NCBI GenBank assembly: GCA_030248225.1
Contig: JASANE010026648.1
Coordinates: 1 to 64,000 of the forward strand
From: Trileptium ribeirensis
Taxonomy: Eukaryota > Nematoda > Enoplea > Enoplida > Thoracostomopsidae
Length of the DNA stretch: 64,000 nucleotides
Reading direction: 5' to 3'
The notes under the pieces are model-generated. The model saw only the letters and a program-made list of their open reading frames with translations. It ran no database searches and was not told the origin of the DNA. Position numbers and translations under genes: made by a program. Positions 1 to 10,026 of the stretch are shown here, one piece after another (position 1 is the first letter of the stretch; the number at the start of each line of letters is the position of its first letter).

Positions 1-2556
1 AGAAGAAATCACCAGGTGGGCACTGGATCTTCACAGTGAGACGCACTCCTGGGCGAGTTTAAAACCAAAAAGAAAGTGAAACCCCGGCAAAATCGTGCAG
101 TTGAAATGTAACAACAAAGCGACAGCCGCCTAGAACAAAACTTGCCGACTCTGCGGCCACCGCGCTCGACTGATCCAGATGCTGCGTCAGTCCATTTTTA
201 TTTATACCCCCAGCTACCCCCCCCCCTTTTGTCTCTAGCCCTTGTGTACCCTAAAATCATCAAAGCTTGAAAGCGGTCCAAATTTCAAAAATTTTAAATC
301 TTCAAAGCGGTTCTCATATACATATACATCAAATATATATACACCAAATAAACTTCAAATAAACGAGCTACAAAACCGACATCGACACCAAAGCCAATGT
401 AATAACAACTTCGTCCTTTTGGTCATCGACGAAGACGCGGGCCCTGGACAAACATATAATCAGCCGCGTAAACAACAAAACCTCGCGCTGGTAGGTGCGA
501 GGTTTTCTGTAAGCAGCAATATACCAGCGCCTAGGGCGCATTTATATTTTTAGAAAATTTTTTGGTTATTTAGGTTTTTAAGTTAACTAGGGATCGTAGG
601 CCACCGGGGCGGAACCAGGTCCATGCCCTGGCTGGTCGCCTGCTGACAAAAAAAATTTTGATTGTTACACTAATAGGTGGCCCGTTAGAGGCCATTTTGT
701 AAGCCAAAAACAGAGAATTTTGGGTCTCCCGGGAGAGTTATTTGGGTCCTGCTCGGACCGGTAAAGTTAGATGGCCCCGGGTTCCGGGGAAACAGGGTTA
801 GGGAACGACCGAATACCGAATATTCGGCCCCTACTATTCGGCCGAATACCGAATAGTTGTTCCCAACACCTATGTATAAGAAATGTATAAATGTATAACT
901 CTATAAATCCACCACTGTATGTACGTGTACCATGCAACAGGCCGTTTTGTGTTGTGCTTCTGAGTCAGCGATAGTTTTTGTTCGATGAATTTTTTTGCTT
1001 TGTGCTCTCGTTTGTTAGATTGAAGTTGTAATTTTGTTTTTTATTGATTTTTTTATAACTTCATCATCTGGACAACGGCGATAATTGTGTGCGTGAAGTC
1101 ATATCGTTAAAAAACGGCTCAGTGCGTGGTGTTCGGGGGCGGTAGACTCAGGGTTAGGCTTATGTAGGTATGCAGAACGGCATAGCATGATGTCTCACTT
1201 CGCATTCATGATGTGTCAAAGAAAACGAACAAATCCTGCTGCATTTAGACCCCAAAGTATTTATTTCGCAACTATTATGGCAGCGAGATAGTGCATGGCT
1301 GATGAAGAACATAACTGAGGTGATCAGAACATTCGATCCGGCTGCGAACGGAATTGATGAGTCTCAAACGCATCTTGTCTTACCAAAGTTGCAACACGTT
1401 GGACGTATTTAGCGGTTTGCAACATCATTATCAGGACTCCGGCCGTAAAATTAGGATATCTGGTGGGCAGATTTTGACTCTATCTTTCAACTAACAGCGG
1501 CCAGTAAACTATTCGGTTTTCGGCCGAATACCGAATACCTACTATTCGGTCGAATACTGAATATTCGGTCGTTCCCTAGTTAGGGTAAGACCCCGTGGAG
1601 GTGTAGAGATTAAAAATTTGGGGAGTTTTGGTTGTTTTTGTCGAGATTTATGTCTTTGAAAATTGGGTGTTTAAACGCCTGGTTAAGGGTCCCTAAGTAC
1701 AGACTGGTGGGGAATAAGTTGACCCGAACGCATGATTTTGAAACCTTGGGGAACCTTCTTGATAACGTGATAAGTCTAACTGGCCTTAAGTGTCAGAAAC
1801 TATAAAATTTTGTTTTTAAATAGACCCTATAAAAATGACGTTTTCAGATAAATTGTGTCGCTTTTCTTTCCCGTAAATTTGATTGCTCACTTTACTCCTT
1901 GGTTCAGTTATTCCGCAACCGCATACCAGGATGGGTCCTCGAGATCCGAACTGTGACAAAAGTCCCCATTAGAATTTCGCTTAAAATCCCGCACTCTGCC
2001 CCGACTCACTCGAACACGCGGTGCTACACTCTTTCACGATACTCAATAAAATAAAATAAAATTCTTCTCTTTTATGCACATATCAATTATCATTATTATC
2101 ATCATATCAGTATCACGCGTACGCACCGGGATCAACCTTAAGGCACCCGATCAATGAAAACGAAAGCAAAGTCGAAGAAGTCTTGGCCCTTATCCCCGTT
2201 CCATCCGAGTGCGCAGCCGCTTCCCACAATACATTATTAATACAAGAACACTATCAAATTTAGTTAGGGCCAACCGGATACCTGCAGTTTAGGTCCTTAT
2301 TTTGCTATATCCCATGCAAAAATAATCATGCGCCCGCATGCCAGGCAGGTGGAGTGTGATGATACAATAGGTTACAATTGAGATACAAATTTTTATTTTA
2401 TAACGACATTGAATTACACAACATATTACCGGAATCACGCTCCACCGGTATCCGATCGCCCGTCCAATGACGTTTGCCCTCTCTTTTAACCTTGACTTGA
2501 ATATCTTCTCTCTCCTAGATATCCTGTTAAAATCGTAGAAATCTCGGGCTGTTACA
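1..2556 (-). repeat. LTR, right portion (5' part in element orientation)
   Basis: It aligns along its length with 28808-30577, apart from the insertion at 799-1578 and scattered substitutions of several percent. The right edge at 2556 ends in ...GTTACA, so in element orientation the LTR starts TGTAACAGCC, a proper TG terminus; the same edge occurs at 30577. The left LTR part is not present before base 1; an equivalent left part is at 16634-19053. No ORF of note. Confidence 0.85.
799..1578. mobile_element. hAT-like non-autonomous DNA transposon inserted in the LTR
   Basis: The 780-bp block is absent from the matching place in the other LTR near 29608. Its ends are perfect inverted repeats, TAGGGAACGACCGAATA at the left and its complement at the right, followed by further inverted CCGAATATTCGG-type motifs. 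The right flank GTTAGGGT equals the uninterrupted sequence of the other LTR; the left flank AACAGGGT matches it in five of eight positions, so an 8-bp target duplication with a damaged left copy is likely. TIR style and 8-bp duplication suggest the hAT superfamily. No transposase frame is seen. Confidence 0.75.
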
Positions 2557-2562
2557 TCTCTT
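2557..2562 (-). promoter_or_regulatory. Possible polypurine tract next to the 3' LTR
   Basis: In element orientation the bases directly before the LTR start TGTAAC read AAGAGA. The tract is short and weak for a plus-strand primer, so position is the main argument. Confidence 0.35.
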
Positions 2563-3538
2563 AAATATTTTTAGATTTATTAGACTCCTTACTTATGGTA
2601 GAAATCAATTTTGCCAAGTAAGTATAGAAAAATGTAAAATTTACGTTAAAATTTGCATTTTGTGTCTAGTATGATGTACAGCCCATGTGATCAATTAAAT
2701 TGAAAACTTTAAAAATGTACAAAATTTCCTGGAGTTTTACCAGGATTCCCTGTATGGAAAATTTCCAAAAAAAAAATAAATAAAAAATTTCCTAAGAATT
2801 TGAGTTTTGATTCGTGAAAAACTGGTAGAAGGACGTTCAACTTGTTTGGTAATCACCAAAAACGCGTCCCTTCTCCCTTATTTTTCGGTAATTTTGGAAG
2901 TTTTTCCTTGTGGTTTATAGTATTTTGAGTCCAAATTTATTCCTGTTTTGTCATTATGTTTCGGCAATGTGTCTCCCTTGATCCATGTAAATTTCCTCCA
3001 ACGCTCTAAACGTTATACATATGCACATAATATTATTATTAGAGCAATATATATACATACACCCTAGCACGTACTTCCGATCAATTTTGGTTTGGTTCAC
3101 CCCAGGAAAGGACTCGGCTGCCGGTTGTGGCCTGACCCAGGGTTCCTTTGAGCAATTTCCGATAACAAGCGCGGAATTGGTTTGCCCGTTCAGTTTAATT
3201 TTTTTCCGTTTTGTTAGGAAGACTGATCCTTGATGTTCTTAATTTTGGGTATCCCATTCGGTAAGTCTGTTTGGTAAATTTTTGACCTATCAAAGTTGTC
3301 CCTATTACTCCTATCTTGTTCATCTACATAAGATGTTCGTAAATGGTACTTTAAACTGTTGTCCTAACCTCATCTTACTGCTGTTACTCAGAGCTGTACT
3401 TACATCTCTCGCTCAGGACTACTCCTCTCGATGTGCCTCTTGTTAGACCGTGCCTATCGACCTCACTTCCTTTCGTGCCCTTGTTCCTCTTCTCTCTCGC
3501 GTTAGCTGCTAACGCTGCGCTTTTCTACTCGCAATCGC
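2557..3538 (-). other. 3' non-coding end of the retrotransposon internal region
   Basis: About 1 kb between the SGNH-like ORF and the LTR edge. The left part (to about 3000) is AT-rich. No frame longer than about 70 codons looks protein-like and no repeat copy is visible elsewhere in the window. It probably serves as 3' untranslated sequence of the element. Confidence 0.5.
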
Positions 3539-4583
3539 TCAGGGCGCCAGGCGTCCCAATTCAGCGTCGCGAACCAAATGGCTCGCCGACTCGCGCAAGT
3601 TACGACGGCAGTAATTGGACACCATCGGCTCGCGAAATTGCGGTCGCTTGCGCCACTCCATGTATGGCCCGTCTCGCTCCCAAACGTCAGTGGCGTTGAA
3701 CGCGTCGGACCACGTTGGGATGTACACGTTGTGGAGCGTGTTATATCGCTGGCGATGGTTGATCAAGATCTGTTTCAGCTCGGCCGTCCAGGACGCTGCA
3801 TCCTGGTTCGTGGCGTTTCCAGCGCGGAATAGGAGGTGTCATAACTATCGACGTTGTCGGCGCAACTCGCTTTGATAGCACTCCTAAGTGACGTTTGACT
3901 TTCTTAAAGGCCGCGTTACGGTTTGTCGCATGGAGCTGCTCCAGAGGCGTTTTCCTGTAGATGTAGTTGTAGCCACCTAGCAGGATGATGCAGTTGAGCT
4001 GCGGGGTGACGATGGAATTGGAGGCTTGGATGAGCCGGGTCAAATTAGAGTCTGGCCATCCATTGACTAGCCATTTGTTGTCTTCCGCCATTTCCAATAA
4101 CGGTAGCGCTAAGGGATCTCCCAAGATGGCTACTCGGGGCCATCTCACATTGCCGGTGGCACGAAATTCGCGCACCTCTTTTAGCAAGCGCCCCATAATG
4201 TTGTGACAGCGTCCGGGCGCCTCATGGTTCTGAAGTTGCTGGTTGGAGCGCCCGACACCCCAAAAAGCGTCCATAGAGGCCTCGAGTAGTTGCCGATCCT
4301 CAGTGAGTTGGAGCACATGCGCGTACTCTGGGATGGCGAATTTTTCGAGTAGTATCGGCCGCATAATGTGTTCCAGCAGCGGCTTAAGGCGAGCGTTGGT
4401 GACATAATCGATCAACTCGTCCTTCAGCACTCTGGCTCGGGACTTAATCTGTAGGGGTGTGTCAGTGGACTCCAAAAGTTCCCGAGCGTGCGCTATGGTG
4501 CTCCAGGAGTGACGGCACCTGGTAGTGTCACTCCACGGTGTTATCGAGAACGCTGTCGTTTCTGACCGGAGTTGGCGTCTCAT
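3539..4583 (-). pseudogene. SGNH/GDSL-hydrolase-like accessory ORF, second tandem copy
   Basis: A 280-codon frame from 4583 to 3741 continues, after one frameshift near 3800, in another frame to 3539. The fold pattern resembles SGNH hydrolases: an alpha-rich N-terminal part (residues about 30-145), then a hydrophobic strand WPRVAILGD with GD-P at 155-157 where SGNH enzymes carry GDS, a second strand with LLGGYN (202-206) at the place of the GxND block, a strand SIVMTPPIP near 245-253, and a late acidic Asp-Gly-Pro-Tyr segment in the shifted part where DxxH is expected. The nucleophile Ser is Pro and the His is not seen, so catalysis is doubtful. Its neighbour at 5256-6284 is a clear paralogue. 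Alternative: an unrelated Rossmann-like fold. Confidence 0.5.
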
Positions 4584-5255
4584 GCATGTTCTAATTTCCG
4601 GCCATTCTGTGCCGTGCGAGAGGAACTAGGCATATGGCTTGTTTAAGTCCACTCGGTACACTGGAATCGGCTGTAGTCGGAAAAGGGCAATCTCCGGCTG
4701 AGCGTACGGTCCGACCGCTGGCAATCGTCCGCCGGATTGTTTGCATGTTGTCACGTCAACGTTGCTGGTGCTCATCTGTAAAGGGAACTTAGATAAATAT
4801 AGTGTACATTTACCTGCTTAACGCACCGCTCGCAATTGCCTGCACCTATTCTTCTGGGAGCATGTGTTGCTGGGTTAACACGCCTGCTTCCAGTGGATTT
4901 ATCCTGTGTAGCGGTTTGTGTTTCTATCATCTCCGGATGATTTAAAAATATGGTTTCTTCCCTTCTCCCACCTTTTCTGAACTGCCCTAAAAATTTTCTG
5001 ACAGTACCCCCTCTATACATACTTTACTCTTCATTATCACAATAGTCGTAATATTCTTCCCTTGATGGTCGCTCCATAAGCCGCCGGTTAATGTCTGCAC
5101 TTTGGAGGGTTTGTTCCACCAAAGCGACTAATTCGTGGTGAAACGCTGGGGCCACGACGGGTTGATTCCAGCGTCGGCGATCCTCCCCTGGTTGAACGGT
5201 CTGACCGCGTCCCAGGCTTCAGGTTCCGTGAGCGGCGCCGGCCACCGTGGCATGA
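4584..5255 (-). other. Spacer between the two SGNH-like ORFs
   Basis: Roughly 670 bases. Parts read open in minus frames: at about 4610-4740 a Pro/Val-rich stretch could be an N-terminal extension of the downstream copy, and at about 5110-5255 a stretch continues the C-terminal half of the upstream copy in another frame. Stops and frame changes prevent a clean start or end. No separate gene is recognised. Confidence 0.4.
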
Positions 5256-6284
5256 TCACACTACGGAGCGACTGATGGCTGGTAGTAAGCGTCGTCTTCC
5301 GCGTGCGAAACTGGCGTCCCCAGCTATCGCCTCTATAATTGTTAGCGTCCCAGTGAGGAACATTTGACGCGACGTAAATGGCGGCATCCTCCCGAGCGCT
5401 CCGATCCAGCTACCCCAAATGGCGTTTGATACGCTTGAAATAGGAACCTGGCGAGAATGCCTTTCGAGGTTCCAGCCACATTTCACCGTAGCCGCCCAGG
5501 ATGAAAATGCAGTCCGTCTGCGGCGTCAGTAGTGCATTGGCCCACTGCAGCAGAGCCACCATTGTCAATGCCGGATAGGCAAGGACGAGCCAGTTGCGCT
5601 CGTCTGCCACCTCTAGGAGCGGCAGGGCCTGCTCGTCGCCGACAATGATTACCCGTGGCCATCGGACAAACCCATCGTGGTTGAATGCCCGGATTTCTTC
5701 GAGAAACCAGCCGGTGACGTTGTGGCACACCGTTCGATAGTTGCTGCATTGTGCCGGAGGTATTCCTGTTCCCCAGAAGTTGTCCCAGGAGTCGTTGAGG
5801 AGCTGCCGGCTGCGGTTTTTTCTAGCTCCTCAGCGTACTCGTCTATGGCAAACTTGGCCAAGAGAATCGGTCGTAGTAGGTGAGTCCGGTACGACATATG
5901 CCAACGTCGAGCGCAGTGGGGGAGTTGGCGCTGCAGGGCGATGCTACGAAGCTGCAGCTCCATTGGGGTAGCGTCCATTTCGCTCAACTCCTCAGCTTCG
6001 TCCTCAAGCCTCAACAGCACCAGAACGCCGAGGTGATAGTGCTCGGCCACGCTGGAGAAGCTCCTTAGGTGTCATGTTCGAACCGATCCTCCATGCTTGT
6101 ATTCGTTAGACAGTCGGCACCATCGTCGGCTATTGAGCGAAACGAACTCCCATCGTTCATCTCGGTCCAGGAGATATTGTGGCACCCGGGGAAATTGGTG
6201 CTCGTCGATTGCCACTGGTACGTGCCGCACGCCCTTTGGAATTAAACGGGCATTGATGTCGTTCGTGCTGTAGACTCGGCGCAA
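5256..6284 (-). pseudogene. SGNH/GDSL-hydrolase-like accessory ORF, first tandem copy
   Basis: Overlapping minus frames 6284-6072, 6050-5649, 5730-5410 and 5486-5256 read as one protein with at least two frameshifts. The line-up with the copy at 3539-4583 is direct: RPILLAKFAIDEYA against RPILLEKFAIPEYA, then CHN near the start of the core, RWPRVIIVGDEQALPLLE with GD-E (31-33 of the 5730-5410 frame), FILGGYG (77-82) and a shared KRHLG. The SGNH Ser is Glu and the GxND Asn is Gly, so this copy is even further from an active hydrolase. Tandem paralogues imply duplication inside the element lineage before decay. Confidence 0.5.
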
Positions 6285-6432
6285 CTATAATGTGCATATC
6301 GGGAATAAGTCTAGATGTAAATATGATCTTGTCTGCTGGTAAATATATATTCCTACACCCCTCTTTTAACCCCACCCCCTTTTTATGACTGTTTGTTTGC
6401 TTGATTTGAGGTACGTGCTAGCATGGGTTGAG

Positions 6433-7935
6433 TTAACCCACTTGTAAGTCCGGATCGTCAGATTCCTCGTGAGGCGGTGGTCGGGGCGTCCGTTGTCGCC
6501 AGGCTGCAGGGTGTAATTCTTGGCTAGAAGGATATAGTGGGAATGAGGTTGGTGGCCGAGTCTCGCCAAAGAAGCGTTCGCCCATCGGAAATTGTTGTGG
6601 TGTCGAGATTGGTGCACTGGTCATCGAGGTGGTGACACTGGTAGACTGTGTGCGTGTAATGAAGCTAGTCTAGTAGAAGTTCCTGCCGTTTCGCTAATAT
6701 TTGCCGCTGGTTCCTGGAAATTCACACGTCTGGGCCTACGTAGGGCGTCTCCTACTTCCTCGTCCGAGGGTGCGCCGTATGGTCTAAAGACCCGGTCCCT
6801 AGCCTGGCGATGAAGGAGGTGTCTGGTCGGTGCTGTTGCCTGGGCAGTGCTAAGTCGTATTATTCTTGAGGAGGTAGTAGCAGCGGTAGTGGGGTGTACT
6901 AGTTCAGTGATAGTCACCGTGGACGGTCCCGGTTGTTCGGTACTAGTAAACTGGATAGTTGAACCTCCTCTTGTCGATGGGGCTTGTTTCGTTGGATGGC
7001 CCGTCCGACAAGGGCCTTTCCTCGCTCTTCCGGCGGGGCTCGTGTGCGAGGAGAAGTACTTCCTCTTCGAGGTGCTGGCGCTTCACTGCTTGATCCTGCA
7101 AGTGAGAATTCGGTTAATGAGCCAGAGGTTCTCGGTTGTGTGCTAGGCGTCCTAGAACAACTGCTTGATGTTTCCTGTCCTGCCTGACCGAGCCGCTCAG
7201 CGGAAAATGGTTCCTGCGATGTTTGGCTAGTTAACTCGTCGTCTGCTTCGGTTGCTCTCACGTCCACTGTGGTACCTTCTCCAGAGGTTTCTGACAAATA
7301 GCTGGACATGGGCGATCCTAGCGGTGGCTGAGTCATGGGCGCCTCGCGAAAGAGCCACTGGTGAGGATACATAGGTCTGTCGGCAGCTGCTGGTGGAGCG
7401 ATAAAAGGACGCATTGTGGTGTAGTCTCCTACGGTTTGAATTGACATTTCCATTGGTACCCGCAGCCGGGACGCCATAATATGCTCAGCCGGTCGCGATT
7501 AAAATAATGGGTGGTCCTGAGCAGCGAGCATGATTGCATAGCGTAGATCTCCGGAGGTGTATGGTCCAGGTACGACAATTCCACCGAAACTCCTCGCGGT
7601 GTAGTGGATAGCGTAATATCTGCTGGATAAAACTGCTGTCTCTCGAGTGTTCCAACACCGACAGTCGGTACGCCGAATGGAACTTCCTCACTGGTAGCCA
7701 CGATTCTTTCCATCGTCGTCACTGGTACAGTATGTCGGCCGTATTCTACCTGCGTATCTGGGCTACCAGGTTCGGGTATGTACGAAAATGCCTCTTGACT
7801 AGTAGCCTGCTCCTGTGCTATTGGTAGCCAGGAGGGTTCTATTTCTCTGTCCGGATCAGTAAGTGGAATCCGATTCCTGACCGATCTTGGATTCTGTGGT
7901 TCGTAGTCGTCCATCCGATACTCAATGTGTTCCAT
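6433..7935 (-). pseudogene. Long disordered Ser/Pro/Thr-rich accessory protein in overlapping frames
   Basis: Four minus-strand frames follow one another: 7935-7429, 7477-6914, 6917-6621 and 6624-6433. Composition is uniform (Ser, Pro, Thr, Arg, Glu; no predicted membrane segment or Cys pattern), so they probably belong to one low-complexity protein of about 500 residues. The last two joints are four-base overlaps of start and stop (GTGA at 6914-6917, ATGA at 6621-6624), which could be reinitiation sites or simple one-base indels. Position right after integrase is where envelope genes occur in errantiviruses, but no signal peptide, fusion peptide or transmembrane helix is visible, so I do not call it env. 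Confidence 0.5.
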
Positions 7936-8005
7936 TGCGGCTTGCTCTGCTTCAATGTCTGCTATGTCCGGCGATAGAAGTTGGGATCATTGGGGTCACC
8001 CATTT

Positions 8006-9646
8006 CTATACTTTCGGTGTCGGACTATCGCTGACTGCTGTTCTTACTGTGCGTACTGCTATCTCGTCTACGGGTTCTATTTCAGTAACAAAGTCCCTAT
8101 CAGCGATAACTCGTTGTGTTGGTTCATTCAAACCCCTCTCTAGAAGAGAAGCGTGTACTTGGCCTAACCGATCTCCTACGTTGGGTACCGGATCTAATGC
8201 TCTAAAACACATCTTAGTTCTATTAATGTGTACGACATGCGCCATACCTTCCGGATTAGAATACATTCTTTCACGCATGCATGGCGGGGTGATCTCTAGT
8301 ATTTCGTATGGTCCACACCAACGAGGTGTGAGTTTTCTAGATGTTCCTGGTGTGGTGTCGTGTCTGTAAACCCAAACTAATTCACCTGTTTGATAGCGTG
8401 GTGCGCAGGCTCGCCTATCATACCTAAGCCGATTTACTTCCTGGGGGGCCCTCATTGAATGATATGCCCGTTTCCTAATAAATGCCATCCAGCGCTGCGC
8501 GTTAGCCCTATAGGAGTGAGCTCCAGTGTATCCAGTAGCTGCACTATGCGTGTCGTATTCCCCGGGCAACCTAGGATAAAATCCGTGCATTAGCAAAAAT
8601 GGTGGGTATTTGGTGGCTGTGTGTACCGAAGAGTTATAAGCCATTACACAATATGGTAATGATACATCCCATGAATGGTGATCATCCTGTGGTACACTTA
8701 CTCGTAGTAAATATAATAATGTTCTATTAAATCTTTCAATCTCACCATTTGCTTGAGGATGGTATGCTAGGCTCATGTGCCGAAATATCTGCATTTCTTG
8801 GCACAGGTTGTCAAACATGTGTGCGGTAAAAGCACCTCCTCTATCAGAATATAGCTCCCTGGGAGCTCCGTACTTATTGACTACCTCATATAAGAAAACG
8901 TGAGCGGCGGTGTGTGCATCCTGGTGCCTTATTGCTACTGCTATTGAAAATTTTGTAAATTGCTCTATAAATGCAATAACATAGCGGTTGCCTGCCTGTG
9001 ACCTGACTTGAATATCACGGATGTCTACGAATACACGATACATTGGTTGATTTGCCAACGGAACCCTGCCTAATGCGGTGGTTATCCGAGAAATCGGGTC
9101 CTTGGCGGATTGGCAAAGGGTGCATCGCCTGATCCATTGTTGTGCGTGTTCTGACATACCCTTCCAGTAATAAAATTGTTTTAATTTCGCTATTAGCCGA
9201 TCGCGGCCAGGATGTCCTCCATATAAGGTATTATGTTCATGTTTAAGAATTTGTTGTACGAGCGTGATAGGGACGCATAACTTGTAATTTATGTCCCCCA
9301 GTTGTAGTGGGTGCATATATAATATTTTGGTGTCTTGAGCTAACTCGAAATAATGTGCTCGCATTTCTATTCGTAGTGCACCTGGCTCGGCCTTGGGCCG
9401 TGTTTTATTATATAAGTACCACCAAATTGGACCCAAATTTGGGTCATTTCGCTGGATGTATGGTAAGAGCCGCACTAAATTCAAATCTGGGAGGTCCGAA
9501 AACAACGGCAGGTATATATTTTCATGAGTGTCCTGCGCGTCCTCGATCCTAACTGTTGGTAATATCTCGGTTTCATAGTGCATAATTAATTTAATGAGCC
9601 TATCAAATTCCTGTTTTGTCGGTAGGGTGGTCGCTCTTAAACCCAC
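8006..9646 (-). CDS. pol: Retrotransposon integrase (Ty3/Gypsy type, with H2C2, D-D-35-E core and GPY/F module)
   Basis: An uninterrupted 546-codon frame. It inserts element cDNA into the host genome. An N-terminal zinc module has H138, H145, C175 and C178 (HX6H...CX2C). The catalytic core has D208 (VFVDIRD), D268 (LYSDRGG) and E304 (NGEIERFN), exactly 35 residues between the last two. A GPY/F chromatin-type module follows near residues 440-490 (WCGPYEIL ... VVHINRTK). The frame opens at a GTG overlapping the end of the previous frame, so the true product is probably part of a longer Pol polyprotein. This is the only fully intact long gene in the element. The second copy is cut at about codon 128. 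Confidence 0.93.
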   Translation of the reverse strand: MGLRATTLPTKQEFDRLIKLIMHYETEILPTVRIEDAQDTHENIYLPLFSDLPDLNLVRLLPYIQRNDPNLGPIWWYLYNKTRPKAEPGALRIEMRAHYFELAQDTKILYMHPLQLGDINYKLCVPITLVQQILKHEHNTLYGGHPGRDRLIAKLKQFYYWKGMSEHAQQWIRRCTLCQSAKDPISRITTALGRVPLANQPMYRVFVDIRDIQVRSQAGNRYVIAFIEQFTKFSIAVAIRHQDAHTAAHVFLYEVVNKYGAPRELYSDRGGAFTAHMFDNLCQEMQIFRHMSLAYHPQANGEIERFNRTLLYLLRVSVPQDDHHSWDVSLPYCVMAYNSSVHTATKYPPFLLMHGFYPRLPGEYDTHSAATGYTGAHSYRANAQRWMAFIRKRAYHSMRAPQEVNRLRYDRRACAPRYQTGELVWVYRHDTTPGTSRKLTPRWCGPYEILEITPPCMRERMYSNPEGMAHVVHINRTKMCFRALDPVPNVGDRLGQVHASLLERGLNEPTQRVIADRDFVTEIEPVDEIAVRTVRTAVSDSPTPKV

Positions 9647-10026
9647 AGTTTCTGATACGGGTCGTGTGCCCTTTCAGATCCTCGAGCCTGAGGTCCGACT
9701 CGAGAACCCGAGGTAGTTGTAGTACGCACCGACATTACTGGTGCTTCTCCCGGATCCATTCTACTTGGAATGGCGCTTAGTGTGGCTGCTTGCTGTTTTA
9801 GCGTTGCTGGGGGTACCGTAGTTGTTTGCGTGTCGGGAACTAGTTGCGATGGGATTGCTTCAAGGTTTGGCTGATCTAGGGGAGCTATCGGGCTTCCTGT
9901 TATTATAGGGGTTGGCGCGCCAGTTGCGAGAGGTGCTACTGTGCGTACGGGATACGGCAGGTGCGATTGATGCCATGCTGCGCAGGTCGTTGGTGGTCGG
10001 GGTCCGGTGGGTCGTCCTCGGCCCAT
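9637..10026 (-). CDS. Pro/Thr-rich linker ORF between RNase H and integrase
   Basis: About 130 residues rich in Pro, Thr, Ala and Ser without recognisable domain. Its ATG (10026-10024) overlaps the RNase H stop as TGATG, and its own stop overlaps the integrase frame start by about ten bases. It may be a flexible Pol linker read by frameshift or reinitiation, or a piece of one polyprotein frame broken by small indels. The second copy at 19429-19818 preserves both overlaps. Confidence 0.5.
   Translation of the reverse strand: MGRGRPTGPRPPTTCAAWHQSHLPYPVRTVAPLATGAPTPIITGSPIAPLDQPNLEAIPSQLVPDTQTTTVPPATLKQQAATLSAIPSRMDPGEAPVMSVRTTTTSGSRVGPQARGSERAHDPYQKLWV

Noticed and set aside
242..553. Plus-strand 103-codon frame in the LTR
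   Set aside because: Low-complexity reading of LTR sequence, not preserved in the other LTR; treated as chance.
6433..7935. Envelope gene at the post-integrase position
   Set aside because: No signal peptide, transmembrane helix, fusion peptide or Cys pattern; composition is disordered.
8006..9646. Domesticated host gene derived from integrase
   Set aside because: It lies in place within an otherwise recognisable element and has no sign of separate regulation; an open frame alone is not enough.
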